Assembly: GCF_900112225.1 (NCBI RefSeq)
Contig: NZ_FOLD01000015.1
Location: forward strand, 58,223-122,222
Length of the DNA: 64,000 nucleotides
Origin: Massilia yuzhufengensis
GTDB taxonomy: Bacteria > Pseudomonadota > Gammaproteobacteria > Burkholderiales > Burkholderiaceae_D
Direction: 5' to 3'
The position numbers were made by a program, and so were the translations under genes. Shown one piece after another: positions 52,397 through 61,857 of the stretch. The notes under the pieces were generated by a model. It had not been told where the DNA came from. It was given only the letters and a program-made list of their open reading frames with translations, and searched no databases. The stretch's first letter is position 1; each line of letters begins with the position of its first letter.

Positions 52397-52496
52397 GCGC
52401 GGCCGGGGCGCGGCACCTGCTGCCTGCGCCCCGGTTCATCATGCTGTCATATTTAATTTCTAAACTGCAAGCATCCGATCCACTCCGATACTTGCC

Positions 52497-54071
52497 ATGC
52501 ACCCTGCGAAGCTCCAGACCGGTACCAAGATCCTCGGCGCCTTCGGCATCGTCTCCTTCCTGCTCCTGCTCATTTCCGCCGTCGCGCTGTGGCGCATGCA
52601 GGCCAATGACGCGCTGACCACGGACCTGGTGTACGACAAGCTGGCCAAGCAGCAGCTGACCTCCGACCTGCTCGGCATCGAGCGCCTGAACGGCTCGCGC
52701 ACGGTCGCCATCGCACGCAGCGACAGCCTGGAGCTAGCCGATTACTTCCAGGCCCAGCTGGCCGCAGGCAGCAAGGCCGCGACCGAGATCCAGGGCCGGC
52801 TTGCCAGGCTCCCGCAGTCCCAGCGCGAACGAGCGCTGGTGGAGAGCGCCGCCAAGCACAAGGCCGCGCTGGCCAAGATCCAGGCGGCGCTGTTCCAGGC
52901 CAAGGAGTTCGGCCAGACCGGCGTTGTCGAGCAGCTCGTCAGCGGCAGCTGGGAGCAGGCCGACAAGGCCCACACCGCCGCCCTCGAAGCGCTGCTGGCT
53001 TTCGAGAGCGCCGAAGCGCACCGCCTTGCCGAGGAATCAGCGTCAGCCTCCGCCTTCGGCAAGCTGCTGCTGCTGGCGCTGGGCGGCGCGGCGCTGGCGG
53101 TGGGCGCCGTGCTGGCCTGGATGCTGACCCGGAACATCGTCGGGCCGCTGCAGCAGGCCGTCGCGCTGGCCGAGCAGGTCGCGCACGGCGACCTGCGCCC
53201 CGTGATCCGGCACCGCCGCAGCGATGAAATCGGCCGCCTGTTCGACGCGCTCAATGGCATGACGAACGGCGTGTCCGCCACCGTCGCCCAGGTGCTGCAG
53301 GGCGCGCAGGCGATCGACGCAGCCTCCGGCGAGATCGCCGACGGCAACCACGATCTGTCGCGCCGCACCGAACGCCAGGCCAGCGCGCTGCGCCAGACCG
53401 TGGTCGCGATGGACGAACTGAGCAGCGCGATCTCGCAGAACAACGCCAGCGCCAGGTCGGCCAACGTGCTGGCCAAATCGGCATCCACCGTCGCCACCCG
53501 GGGCGCCGACGCGGTCGAGCAGGTGGTGGCCCGCATGGGCGCCATCAAGGCCTCGGCCGACCGCATCGTCGACATCACCGGCATGATCGACAGCATCGCG
53601 TTCCAGACCAATATCCTGGCGCTCAACGCCGCCGTGGAAGCGGCCCGCGCCGGCGCCGAGGGCCGCGGTTTCGCGGTGGTGGCGGCCGAAGTGCGCAGCC
53701 TGGCCCAGCACTCGGCCACGGCGGCCAAGGAAATCAAGAAACTCATCGGAGAATCGCGCGGCGAGATCGACGCCGGCACCGGCATCGCCAGCACCGCCGG
53801 TCAAACCATGCGCGCCGTCCTGGAGCACGTACACGACGTGGCCGGCATCCTCGACACCATCCACGCCGCCGGCGCGGGCCAGGCCGACGGCGTGGCCCAG
53901 GTCAGCCAGGCAATCGCCGAGATGGACGAATCGACCCAGCAGAACGCGGCAATGGTCGAGCAGGCCACGGCCGCCACCGAATCGATGCGCCAGCAGGCCG
54001 CCGACCTGTCGGAACTGGTCGCCACCTTCAAGGTACGCACGACGCCCTTCGCACTTCGGGGTCAGGTCTGA
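52497..54071 (+). CDS. Methyl-accepting chemotaxis protein
   Basis: 524 residues. TM1 at about 12-32 ([21 protein letters not shown]), a four-helix-bundle periplasmic domain, TM2 at about 185-206 ([21 protein letters not shown]), HAMP domain ([21 protein letters not shown]), then the signalling domain with the hairpin tip [28 protein letters not shown]. The ligand is unknown. No C-terminal CheR-docking pentapeptide. The last residues LRGQV and the TGA stop at 54069 are encoded by the start of a 30-base inverted-repeat arm, so the natural C-terminus may have been replaced. Confidence 0.95.
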   Translation: MHPAKLQTGTKILGAFGIVSFLLLLISAVALWRMQANDALTTDLVYDKLAKQQLTSDLLGIERLNGSRTVAIARSDSLELADYFQAQLAAGSKAATEIQGRLARLPQSQRERALVESAAKHKAALAKIQAALFQAKEFGQTGVVEQLVSGSWEQADKAHTAALEALLAFESAEAHRLAEESASASAFGKLLLLALGGAALAVGAVLAWMLTRNIVGPLQQAVALAEQVAHGDLRPVIRHRRSDEIGRLFDALNGMTNGVSATVAQVLQGAQAIDAASGEIADGNHDLSRRTERQASALRQTVVAMDELSSAISQNNASARSANVLAKSASTVATRGADAVEQVVARMGAIKASADRIVDITGMIDSIAFQTNILALNAAVEAARAGAEGRGFAVVAAEVRSLAQHSATAAKEIKKLIGESRGEIDAGTGIASTAGQTMRAVLEHVHDVAGILDTIHAAGAGQADGVAQVSQAIAEMDESTQQNAAMVEQATAATESMRQQAADLSELVATFKVRTTPFALRGQV

Positions 54072-54295
54072 CATTTGGACACGGCCTCAGCCGTATCGGC
54101 ACAATGATCGCAGGCGGTACGGCCAATCGGGCGCGAACGCTTCGATAATTGCAGAGCTCGTGTCCAAATGTCAGACCTGACCCCGAAGTTGACATGCGCA
54201 ATGATCGAAGGCAGGACGGCCAATCGGGCGCGAAAGCTGCGATAAATGCAGAGCTCGTGTCCAAATGTCTGACCTGACCCCGAAGTTGACATGCG
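54055..54295. repeat. Repeat cluster: 30-bp inverted arms and two 97-bp tandem units
   Basis: The arm at 54055-54084 is the exact reverse complement of 54158-54187. Two near-identical 97-base units follow each other at 54102-54198 and 54199-54295, each ending in GTCCAAATGTC(A/T)GACCTG and GACCCCGAAGTTGACATGCG. The GTCCAAATGTCAGACCTGAC word is, from general knowledge, common near REP-associated transposases in related bacteria. No transposase is left here. Confidence 0.85.
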
Positions 54296-54336
54296 ATGGC
54301 AAACGTGCCGACAATGGCCTGACAGGGGGGCGGCAC

Positions 54337-55644
54337 ATGGTATCGAATCAACCCGGATTTCTGTTTGCAACCGGCATCGAGAACAGCATCCCGACCATCG
54401 ACGGCGGCAGGGTTCGCATGGACGAGATGGAGAAATGCGGCCATTACCGGCATTGGCGGCGCGACTTCGACCTGGTACAGGACATTGGCATCCGCTTCCT
54501 GCGCTACGGACCGCCCCTGCACACGACCCTGGCCGGTCCGCGGCGTTATGACTGGTCGTTCGCCGACGAAACCTTTCCCGAGCTGCGCCGGCGCGGTATC
54601 GTGGCGATCGTCGACCTGTGCCATTTCGGCTTGCCTGACTTCCTCGGCAACTTCCAGAACCCGGATTTTCCCGCCATCTTCGCCGGCTACGCGCGCGCCT
54701 TCGCGCTGCGCTACCCCTGGCTGCAGCTGTACACGCCGGTCAATGAGATGTCGATCAGCGCGCTGTTTTCCGGCCTGTATGGATGGTGGAACGAGCAGCA
54801 ACGCAGCGACCGGGCCTATGTGACGGCCCTCAAGCACGTGGTCAAGGCCAACCTGCTGGCCATGCGCGCCATCCTCGACGTGCGCCCGGATGCCCTGTTC
54901 GTCCAGAGCGAATCCTCCGAATATTTCCATGCGAAGTCGCCGGCGGCGATCGGCCCGGCCGAGACCATGAATGCGCGCCGCTTCCTGTCGCTGGACCTGA
55001 ACTACGGGCGCCGGGTCGATTCCACCATGTACGAGTACCTGCTGGACAACGGCATGACGCGCGAGGAATACCACTTCTTCCTGAACAACAACCTCAAGCA
55101 CCACTGCATCATGGGCAACGACTACTACCAGACCAACGAGCACCTGGTGTCGGCCGATGGCAGCAGCGAAGCGTCGGGCGAAATCTTCGGCTATGCCGTG
55201 ATCACCCACCAGTACTACAACCGCTTCCGCCTGCCGGTGATGCACACCGAGACCAATCTCTGCCAGGGCCCCTGCGGCGACGAAGCGGTGAAGTGGCTGC
55301 GCAAGGAGTGGGCCAACGTGCTGCGGGTGCGTAACAACGGCGTGCCCCTGGTCGGCTTCACCTGGTATTCGCTGACCGACCAGGTGGACTGGGACACCGG
55401 CCTGCGCGAAAACAATGGCAACGTGAACGCCCTGGGCCTGGCCGACCTCGACCGCAAGCTGCGCCCGGTAGGACATGCCTACCGCGACCTGATCCGCGAC
55501 TGGACCGAAGTGCTGCCGACCCAGAGCGTGTGCCTGCAGGTGCCGCTGCAGCTCGAAGAGGACTATCCCGCCCACGTGGGCACCTATCCGCAGCGCCGGA
55601 CAGCGGCTGCGATTGCCACGGACGCGCCCCAGAACGCGGAATAG
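54337..55644 (+). CDS. Glycoside hydrolase family 1-like protein
   Basis: 435 residues from ATG 54337, which has AGGGGGG about eight bases before it. An earlier ATG at 54265 lies inside the repeat. The TIM-barrel landmarks of family 1 are present: LVQDIGIRFLRYGPPLH, YTPVNEMS with the probable acid/base Glu137, and VMHTETNLCQG with the probable nucleophile Glu305. GFTWYSLTDQVDWDTGL resembles the family aglycone/substrate Trp-Ser region. No signal peptide. Compared with typical beta-glucosidases it is divergent, so the sugar is uncertain. Neighbours do not reveal a pathway. Confidence 0.78.
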   Translation: MVSNQPGFLFATGIENSIPTIDGGRVRMDEMEKCGHYRHWRRDFDLVQDIGIRFLRYGPPLHTTLAGPRRYDWSFADETFPELRRRGIVAIVDLCHFGLPDFLGNFQNPDFPAIFAGYARAFALRYPWLQLYTPVNEMSISALFSGLYGWWNEQQRSDRAYVTALKHVVKANLLAMRAILDVRPDALFVQSESSEYFHAKSPAAIGPAETMNARRFLSLDLNYGRRVDSTMYEYLLDNGMTREEYHFFLNNNLKHHCIMGNDYYQTNEHLVSADGSSEASGEIFGYAVITHQYYNRFRLPVMHTETNLCQGPCGDEAVKWLRKEWANVLRVRNNGVPLVGFTWYSLTDQVDWDTGLRENNGNVNALGLADLDRKLRPVGHAYRDLIRDWTEVLPTQSVCLQVPLQLEEDYPAHVGTYPQRRTAAAIATDAPQNAE

Positions 55645-55692
55645 GCAGGCCGGCATGCTGTATCATCCCGTTCCTGAAAACGAAAGCCGCGC

Positions 55693-56328
55693 ATGCTCAT
55701 CATCACCATCAAGCAGGGCAAGGAAAAAAGTATCCTTGCCGGCGACCCCTGGATCTATCTCTCGGCCATCGACAAGGTCGACGGCAAACCATCGGAGCGC
55801 AACAAACCGGGCGCCACTGCCATCGTGCAGTCCTCGTCGCGCCAGTTCCTGGCCCGCGCCGCCTACAACGCCAAGTCGCAGATCGCCGCCCGCGTGTGGT
55901 CGCTGCGCGAAGACGAGCCGGTCGACCATGCGCTGATCAAGCGGCGCGTGCAGGCCGCCGTGGAGCGCCGCGCGGTCGCGCGCGACATCGCCGACCCGCA
56001 GGCGCTGGTGCAGCTGGTCGATGGCGAGAAGGATGGCCTGCCCGGCCTGCTGGTGCACGGCTATGGCGGCGCCGAGGGCTACCTGGTGTGCCAATTCAAT
56101 GCCGCCGGGGTCGACCTGTGGAAAGTGGCCGCCGTGCAGGCGCTGCTGAAAGCCACCGGCTGCGCCAATGTCTACGAGCGCTGCGATGAGCTGGTGCGCA
56201 AGGCCGAAGGGCTGCCGATCACGCGCCGCGTGCTGGCCGGCGAAGAGCCGCCGTCGCGCCTGAGCGTGCGCGAGGGCGGCCGGCTGGTGCCGATGGATAT
56301 CCGCACCGGTTTCGTCTACCCGCGCTGA
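55693..56328 (+). pseudogene. Truncated class I rRNA methyltransferase (RlmI-like), MTase domain missing
   Basis: 211 residues. The N-terminal PUA-like domain (KQGKEKSILAGDPWIYLSAI) and the following hairpin domain (RAAYNAKSQIAARVWSLREDEPVDHALIKRR, LVDGEKDGLPGLLVHGYG) match RlmI-type 23S rRNA m5C methyltransferases. The family normally continues after VDIRTG into HKTGFYLDQR and a full SAM-binding domain of about 180 residues. Here the chain ends DIRTG-FVYPR and stop. No trace of the missing part is seen in any frame downstream. It is either a deletion remnant or a shortened RNA-binding protein. Start ATG 55693 is the family start. Confidence 0.78.
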
Positions 56329-56444
56329 CGCACCCGGCATGCCCCCGGCATAATCTTCACGCCGGGCTTGATAAGCCGGTGGCTACCCTTCAGTATGGCG
56401 CGACGGCGGGAAGGGTCCTGCCACCAGCCCGGCCGCAGCCGGAC

Positions 56445-56990
56445 ATGAAGGAAAGCATGGAGAACGTCCTCGCGGCAGTGCTCACCACCGGCATGCTGGC
56501 GCTCGCACCGCAAGCCGCCAGCGCGCAAGACGTCCAGGGCAGCCAGCAGATCGAACAGGTCATCGAGACCTTCCGCGTGTCCATCATCAACAAGGACAAG
56601 GACGCCTTCCTGAAGCTGTTCCTGAAGGACGACATCACCTGGACCGGCGTGACCACCGACGCCAGCATCGAACACATGTACGCGAACCGCCCCAACCCGG
56701 CACTGAAGCGTCCGTCCAAACTCTTCAACAGCAACCCGCGCGCCTTCATCACCAGCATTGCCAATGACAAGGCACGGGTCGAAGAGACCATCTCCAACGT
56801 GCGCATCGACAGCGACGGCGAGGTGGCCCAGGTCTGGTTCGACTACAGTTTCAAGAGCGGCGACTACAAGCAGAACTGGGGCAAGGAAAGCTGGCAGATG
56901 GTGCGCACCGAGGCGGGCTGGAAAATCGCCGCCGTGGTCTGGTCGCAAGCCTTGAACCCGGTGCCGCCTCCGAAGGCCGGCACCCCCTGA
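56445..56990 (+). CDS. Exported NTF2-like (nuclear transport factor 2 family) protein
   Basis: 181 residues from ATG 56445. ATG 56457, which has AAGGAA just before it, is possible, and a longer open frame starts at 56379. A signal peptide ends at ASA-Q. The mature part has EQVIETFRVSIINKDKDAFLKLFLKDDITWTG, the start of an SnoaL/NTF2 alpha+beta cone, and ends WQMVRTEAGWKIAAVVWSQ, the usual last strands. Such proteins bind small ligands or have unknown functions. It follows the truncated methyltransferase and is convergent with the leftward CGL/CGS gene, ten bases away. Confidence 0.78.
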   Translation: MKESMENVLAAVLTTGMLALAPQAASAQDVQGSQQIEQVIETFRVSIINKDKDAFLKLFLKDDITWTGVTTDASIEHMYANRPNPALKRPSKLFNSNPRAFITSIANDKARVEETISNVRIDSDGEVAQVWFDYSFKSGDYKQNWGKESWQMVRTEAGWKIAAVVWSQALNPVPPPKAGTP

Positions 56991-56999
56991 AGCGCAGGC

Positions 57000-58172
57000 C
57001 TAGATCGCCGCCAGCGCCCGCCGCAGGTCTTCCTGCTGGTCTGCCAGGTGCTCGATCCCGACCGATAACCTGATCAGCCCATCGCCGATGCCCAATTCCG
57101 CGCGCTGCTCGGCCGGAATGCTGGCGTGGGTCATCAGGGCAGGGTGCTCGATCAGGCTTTCCACGCCGCCCAGGCTCTCGGCCAGCGTGAACACCTCGCA
57201 GGTTTCCAGGAAGCGGCGCGCGCCGGCCAGGTCGGTGGCCAGGTCGATCGACACGATGCCCCCGAACGCGCTCATCTGGCGCCGCGCCAGCGCGTGCTGC
57301 GGGTGCGATTCCAGTCCCGGATAGAACACCTTGCGCACCTTGGGCTCGCGTTCGAGCCACTGGGCCAGCGCCAGCGCATTGCTGCTGCTACGCTCCACCC
57401 GCAGGGCCAGGGTCTTGATCCCGCGCAGCACCAGGAAGCTGTCGAAGGGGCCCTGGATTGCGCCCACCGCGTTCTGGACAAAGCCCAGCTGCTCGCCCAG
57501 TTCCTGGTGGCGGTCCTCATTGCCCACCACCGCCACGCCGCCGATCACGTCGGAGTGGCCGTTCATGTACTTGGTGGTCGAGTGCACGACGATGTCGAAG
57601 CCCAGTTCCAGCGGGCGCTGGAGGATCGGGCTGGCGAAGGTGTTGTCGCACACGGTGATGATGCCGCGCGCGCGGCACAGCTGGGCGATGGCCGCCAGGT
57701 CGGCCAGCTTGAGCATGGGGTTGGTCGGCGTCTCCACCCACACCAATTTCGTCTCCGGCGTGATGGCCTTGGCCAGCGCGTCCGGGTCGGTCAGGTCGGC
57801 ATAGGTAAAACTGTGGCCGGCGCTCTTGCGGCGCACGCGCTCGAACAGGCGGAAGGTGCCGCCGTACATGTCGTCGCCCGCCACGATGTGCGAGTTCGCC
57901 GGCAAGAGTTCGAGCACCGCCGCGATCGCCGCCAGGCCGGATGCGAATGCAAAGGCGGCGCTGCCGCTTTCGATGTCGGCCACGCAGCGCTCCAGCGCCC
58001 AGCGGGTGGGGTTGTGCGAGCGCCCATAGTCCAGGCCCTTGTGCACGCCCGGGCTCTCTTGCCGGAAGGTCGAGGTGGCGAAGATCGGCGGCATCACGGC
58101 GCCGGTGCTCGGTTCCGGCGCCTGGCCGCCATGGATCACGCGGGTGGCAAGGTGTTTTTTCTGTTCAGTCAC
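57000..58172 (-). CDS. Cystathionine gamma-lyase/gamma-synthase family PLP enzyme
   Basis: 390 residues starting at GTG 58172, which overlaps the cbs stop (GTGA). No ATG gives the full N-terminus. The Cys/Met metabolism PLP fold shows TRVIHGGQAPEPSTGAVMPPI at the start, SGLAAIAAVLELL, TKLVWVETPTNPMLKLADL and the Schiff-base motif HSTTKYMNGHSD with Lys201. SLGGVESLIEHPALMTHA is typical of gamma-lyase/synthase members. Paired with cystathionine beta-synthase, it most likely cleaves cystathionine to cysteine (reverse transsulfuration). The synthase direction cannot be excluded from sequence. Confidence 0.9.
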   Translation of the reverse strand: MTEQKKHLATRVIHGGQAPEPSTGAVMPPIFATSTFRQESPGVHKGLDYGRSHNPTRWALERCVADIESGSAAFAFASGLAAIAAVLELLPANSHIVAGDDMYGGTFRLFERVRRKSAGHSFTYADLTDPDALAKAITPETKLVWVETPTNPMLKLADLAAIAQLCRARGIITVCDNTFASPILQRPLELGFDIVVHSTTKYMNGHSDVIGGVAVVGNEDRHQELGEQLGFVQNAVGAIQGPFDSFLVLRGIKTLALRVERSSSNALALAQWLEREPKVRKVFYPGLESHPQHALARRQMSAFGGIVSIDLATDLAGARRFLETCEVFTLAESLGGVESLIEHPALMTHASIPAEQRAELGIGDGLIRLSVGIEHLADQQEDLRRALAAI

Positions 58173-59554
58173 GACAGGGTCCTTCGGAGATGGTTGAGCA
58201 GGTCGAAGCGGGTGATCAGGCCATAGAACGTGTCGCCGTCGGCGATCACGGCGGTGAGTCCGCGGTCGAGGATTTCGCGCAGGTGGCCCATGCTGGCCGA
58301 TGGGTGCAGGGTCTGCAGGGTGGAGGTCATGGTGGTGGAGACGGGGGCGGAAAACTGGCCCGGCTCCTGGCTCGAGGTGACGTGCAGCAGCAGGTCGGAT
58401 TCGTCGATCAGGCCGGCCAGGCGGCCATCCTTGTCGATGACGGGGAGCTGCTGCAGGTCGGCGCTGCGCATGCGGTTGAAGGCGGTGAGCAGGGTGTCGC
58501 CGGGCGACACGGTGACCACTTCGCCGTCGTCGTAGCGGCGGCCGATCAGGTCGCGCAGGTCGCCCAGCTTGGGACGGGTGAGCAGGCCCTGGTCGACCAT
58601 CCAGCCGTCGCTGTACACCTTGGTGAGGTAGCGGGTGCCGGTGTCGCACACGAAGCTGACCACGCGCTTGGGGCGGGTCTGTTCGCGGCAGTAGCGCAGC
58701 GCGGCGGCCAGCAGGGTGCCGGTGGAGGAGCCGGCCAGGATGCCTTCCTGTTGCAGCAGCAGGCGCGCGGTGTTGAAGCTTTCCTCGTCGGGAATCGTGT
58801 AGGCCTTTTTCACGCGCGACAGGTCGGCGATGCCGGGAATGAAGTCTTCGCCGATGCCTTCCACCGCCCACGAACCGGCATCGGTACGCAGCACGCCGGT
58901 GTTGATGTAGTCGGCCAGGATCGAGCCTTTCGGGTCGGCCAGCACGAACTCCAGGTTCGGCTGCATCTTTTTAAAGTAGCGCGACAGGCCGGTGAGGGTG
59001 CCGGACGAACCCACGCCGACCACGATCGCGTCGAGCCGGTGGTTGACCTGGTCCCAGATTTCGGGCCCGGTGGTGGTTTCGTGGGCGCGCGGATTGGCCG
59101 GGTTGTTGAACTGGTCGGCGAACCAGGCGCCGGGAATTTCCTTGGCCAGGCGCGCGGCGTAGTCCTGGTAGTACTCGGGATGGCCCTTGCCGACGTCGGA
59201 GCGGGTCAGGTGGATCTCGGCGCCCAGGGCCTTGAGGTGAAGGATTTTCTCGGCCGCCATTTTGTCGGGCACCACCAGCACCACGCGGTAGCCCTTGATG
59301 CGGGCCACCAGGGCCAGGCCCAGGCCAGTATTGCCCGCCGTGGCTTCGACCACGGTGCCGCCCGGAGACAGGTGCCCATCGTGCTCGGCCTGCTCGATCA
59401 TGGCGCGGCCGATGCGGTCCTTGATGGAGCCGCCGGGGTTCTGCGATTCGAGTTTCAGGAACAGCTGGCAGGGACCGGTGTCGATCCGGGTGACCTCGAT
59501 CAGCGGGGTGTCGCCGATCAGCGAAAACAGTGCAGCTTGCGAAGCATGTTGCAT
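58169..59554 (-). CDS. Cystathionine beta-synthase
   Basis: 461 residues from ATG 59554, with GGAGG five bases upstream on the minus strand. A longer open frame to 59755 is non-family. The PLP fold-type II domain has GDTPLIEV and NPGGSIKDRIGRAMIEQ with Lys45, VEATAGNTGLGLALVA, and GVGSSGTLTGLSRYF. Two CBS domains lie at the C-terminus (about 335-455, MRSADLQQLPVIDKDGRLAGLID and LTAVIADGDTFYGLITRFDLL). It condenses serine and homocysteine to cystathionine. No heme domain. Coupled to the gamma-lyase gene by a 4-base overlap. Confidence 0.93.
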   Translation of the reverse strand: MQHASQAALFSLIGDTPLIEVTRIDTGPCQLFLKLESQNPGGSIKDRIGRAMIEQAEHDGHLSPGGTVVEATAGNTGLGLALVARIKGYRVVLVVPDKMAAEKILHLKALGAEIHLTRSDVGKGHPEYYQDYAARLAKEIPGAWFADQFNNPANPRAHETTTGPEIWDQVNHRLDAIVVGVGSSGTLTGLSRYFKKMQPNLEFVLADPKGSILADYINTGVLRTDAGSWAVEGIGEDFIPGIADLSRVKKAYTIPDEESFNTARLLLQQEGILAGSSTGTLLAAALRYCREQTRPKRVVSFVCDTGTRYLTKVYSDGWMVDQGLLTRPKLGDLRDLIGRRYDDGEVVTVSPGDTLLTAFNRMRSADLQQLPVIDKDGRLAGLIDESDLLLHVTSSQEPGQFSAPVSTTMTSTLQTLHPSASMGHLREILDRGLTAVIADGDTFYGLITRFDLLNHLRRTLS

Positions 59555-59694
59555 AGTGCCTCCGAAAGGCCGGGCAGGCGCCCGGGCAGTGCGCCGCTTC
59601 GTGGGCGGCGCGATGCGAAGAGCTGGCATTCCCGTGGTGCCAGGCCATGTAAAAAAGACATGATACGGCCAATATTCAAGCTGGTGTTGATCTC

Positions 59695-59803
59695 GTAGGG
59701 TGGGCGGGTTTCCCGCCCGCGCGTTCAAAGGTCGGTTGATCAATCGCGCTGCCACTTTTCACGCAGGATGTGAACGCGCGGCCGGCAGAGCCGGCCACCC
59801 TAT
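59695..59803. repeat. 109-bp palindromic MITE-like element
   Basis: Ends are inverted: GTAGGGTGGGCGGG at 59695 and GCCGGCCACCCTAT at the right end. Inner arms are CGCGCGTTCA and TGAACGCGCG, so the element can fold on itself with hairpins at both tips. It sits between cbs and prpR. The TAG stop of prpR (59800-59802, read leftward) is made from its CCCTA end. Confidence 0.75.
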
Positions 59804-61395
59804 GGGTTCTTCAAGCGCCGCCACAAGGTCGTGCGGCTGATGCCCAGGTGCCTGGCCGCCGCATCGCGCTGCCCGCCGAAGCGGGCCAGAACCTCCGAGA
59901 TGCTTTCCGTATCCTGCATCACCATTGGCATCGCTGACTGCTTGGCTAGCTCAGGGGCAATCGACAACAGGAAACTCGGCGTCAGCGCCTGCAGCGGCTC
60001 CGCCGCCAGGAACAGCGCCAGGCGCTCGGCCAGGTTGCGCAGCTCGCGCACATTGCCCGGCCAGGCATAGGCTTCGAGCAGCGGAGCGCAGGCGCGCACC
60101 TCGGCGTGCAGGTTCGGATGCGGGCGCGCGTCGAGCGCCGCCAGCGCATTCTTGAGCGACCATTCCGCCAGCGGCGCGATGTCGATCGGGCGCTCGCGCA
60201 GCGGCGGCAGCGCCAGGCGCAGCACGGCCAGCCGGTAGAACAGGTCGGCACGGAAACGCCCCTCGCGCACGCGCGCCTCCAGGTCGCAGTGCGTCGCGCT
60301 GATCACGCGCACGTCGATCGGCACCGGCCGCGTGCCGCCCACGCGCACCACCTCGCGCTCTTCCAGCACGCGCAGCAGGCGGGTCTGCAGGCTCAATGGC
60401 ATTTCGCCGATCTCGTCGAGGAACAGGGTCCCGCCGTTGGCCGCCTCGAACAGGCCCGCATGGCCGCCGCGGCGCGCGCCCGTGAACGCGCCTTCCTCGT
60501 GTCCGAACAGTTCCGATTCCAGCAGCGATTCGGCGATCGCGCCGCAGTTCACCGCAACAAACGGGCGGGAAGCGGCGCGGTGCGGGCTTTCGCGGTGGAT
60601 CGCCTGCGCCACCAGTTCCTTGCCGCTGCCGGTCTCGCCCTGGACCAGCACCGTGGCCGGCGAGCGCGCGTACAGCACCACGGTCTGGCGCAGGCGTTCC
60701 ATGGCGGCCGATTCGCCGCGCAGGTCGTGCAGGCCGCGCCGCGCGCGCCGGGTGTCGGCCACGGCGGCGCTGCGGCGGCCGCGGTTCGCTTCCAGGTGGG
60801 TCAGGCGCGCCATTTCCAGCGCGTCATCGAAGGCCTGGCGGATCGATGCGGCCGAGTACATGAACACCGCGGCCAACCCCGCTTCCTCGGCCAGGTCGGT
60901 AATCAGCCCCGCGCCGACGATCACTTCGATGCCCGCCGCCTTGAGTTCGTTGATGCTGGCGCGCGCATCTTCTTCCGTCACATAGGTGCGCTGGGCAATG
61001 GCGATGCCGAAGGTGGCGGTGAATTCGGCCAGTTCGCGCATCGGTTCCTGGTAGGTGATCACGCCGATGCGCTCGGACACCCGGCGCGCCCTGGCCAGCG
61101 CCTGCATCACATCGAAACCGCTGGCCTTGGCCACCACCACCGGCGCCGATACGCGTCCCTTCAGGTAGGCGGCGTTCGAGCCGGCGGCAATGACGACGTC
61201 GCAGCGCTCGGTGGCCATGCGCTCGCGCAGGGTTCGTGCAGCTTCATCGAACCCGAGGTGCAGTGGCTCGATCGAAGCCAGGTGATCGTATTCGAGCGTG
61301 ATGTCGCGGAAGAGGTCGGACAGGCGCGAGACCGACACGGTCCAGATGACCGGCCGGTCGCCGCCGTCCGCAGGGCTGCGGGTGGAGTAACTCAT
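59800..61395 (-). CDS. prpR: PrpR-type sigma-54-dependent activator
   Basis: 531 residues. N-terminal PrpR sensor domain (about 10-200, [52 protein letters not shown]). Then the AAA+ domain with [12 protein letters not shown] (Walker A), [34 protein letters not shown] with the sigma-54 GAFTGA loop, and a Fis-type HTH at the end ([26 protein letters not shown]). Relatives sense 2-methylcitrate and activate propionate genes. Here the divergent neighbours are DUF485 and an acetate permease, not prpBCD. The last codon and stop (NP-TAG) fall at the edge of a repeat. Confidence 0.9.
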   Translation of the reverse strand: MSYSTRSPADGGDRPVIWTVSVSRLSDLFRDITLEYDHLASIEPLHLGFDEAARTLRERMATERCDVVIAAGSNAAYLKGRVSAPVVVAKASGFDVMQALARARRVSERIGVITYQEPMRELAEFTATFGIAIAQRTYVTEEDARASINELKAAGIEVIVGAGLITDLAEEAGLAAVFMYSAASIRQAFDDALEMARLTHLEANRGRRSAAVADTRRARRGLHDLRGESAAMERLRQTVVLYARSPATVLVQGETGSGKELVAQAIHRESPHRAASRPFVAVNCGAIAESLLESELFGHEEGAFTGARRGGHAGLFEAANGGTLFLDEIGEMPLSLQTRLLRVLEEREVVRVGGTRPVPIDVRVISATHCDLEARVREGRFRADLFYRLAVLRLALPPLRERPIDIAPLAEWSLKNALAALDARPHPNLHAEVRACAPLLEAYAWPGNVRELRNLAERLALFLAAEPLQALTPSFLLSIAPELAKQSAMPMVMQDTESISEVLARFGGQRDAAARHLGISRTTLWRRLKNP

Positions 61396-61425
61396 GTTCC
61401 AAGTTTAGTCGATTTCTTGTGCCAT

Positions 61426-61440
61426 GTTTCAGATTGAAAC
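61426..61440. promoter_or_regulatory. Palindrome, probable PrpR binding site
   Basis: GTTTCA-GAT-TGAAAC is a perfect 6-3-6 palindrome about 30 bases from the prpR start and 32 bases upstream of the -24/-12-like site of the actP operon. A site in that position suits a sigma-54 activator and possible autoregulation. Confidence 0.6.
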
Positions 61441-61471
61441 AGCGGCAGGGCGCTTGGCCAGCGTAAGGGAG

Positions 61472-61487
61472 TGGTAAGCGCCCGGCT
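61472..61487 (+). promoter_or_regulatory. Candidate sigma-54 (-24/-12) promoter of the DUF485-actP operon
   Basis: TGGTAAG with GG at 61473-61474 and GC at 61485-61486, ten bases between the two dinucleotides as required. The rest of the consensus is only partly matched. Transcription would begin near 61498, about 50 bases before the ATG. Confidence 0.45.
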
Positions 61488-61548
61488 TTAGCATGGACCT
61501 GCCGTCAGCGACAAGACAGGCAACACCAGAAAAAAACAGGAGACACAC

Positions 61549-61857
61549 GTGGAACAAGACCTCGTACGGCGAATCAAGGCCGACCCCGATTATCAAGAAC
61601 TCGTCAGGACGCGTTCGCGTTTCGGCTGGACCCTCACCTGGGCGATGATGATCGTCTACTACGGCTTCACGCTGCTGGTGGCCTTCAACAAGGAATTCAT
61701 GGGCACCCGCATCGGCGAGGGCGTCATGACCTGGGGCATCCCGCTGGGGCTGTTCGTGATCGTGTTCACGGTCCTCATCACCGGCATCTACGTGCGCCGC
61801 GCCAACCGCCGCTACGACGAACTCACCGCCGCCATCCGCAACAAGGTGCAGGCATGA
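61549..61857 (+). CDS. DUF485 membrane protein, ActP partner
   Basis: 102 residues. Two TM helices (about 26-48, [19 protein letters not shown], and 60-83, [23 protein letters not shown]) and a charged N-terminus with [10 protein letters not shown] are standard for DUF485 (YjcH-like). These proteins almost always precede an acetate permease gene. Role unknown, possibly stability or regulation of the transporter. The stop overlaps the actP start by four bases. GGAGACACAC precedes the ATG. Confidence 0.93.
   Translation: MEQDLVRRIKADPDYQELVRTRSRFGWTLTWAMMIVYYGFTLLVAFNKEFMGTRIGEGVMTWGIPLGLFVIVFTVLITGIYVRRANRRYDELTAAIRNKVQA

Noticed and set aside
54265..54336. Upstream ATG as start of the glycosidase
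   Set aside because: It lies inside the repeat unit and the added residues do not resemble the family. ATG 54337 has a good ribosome binding site.
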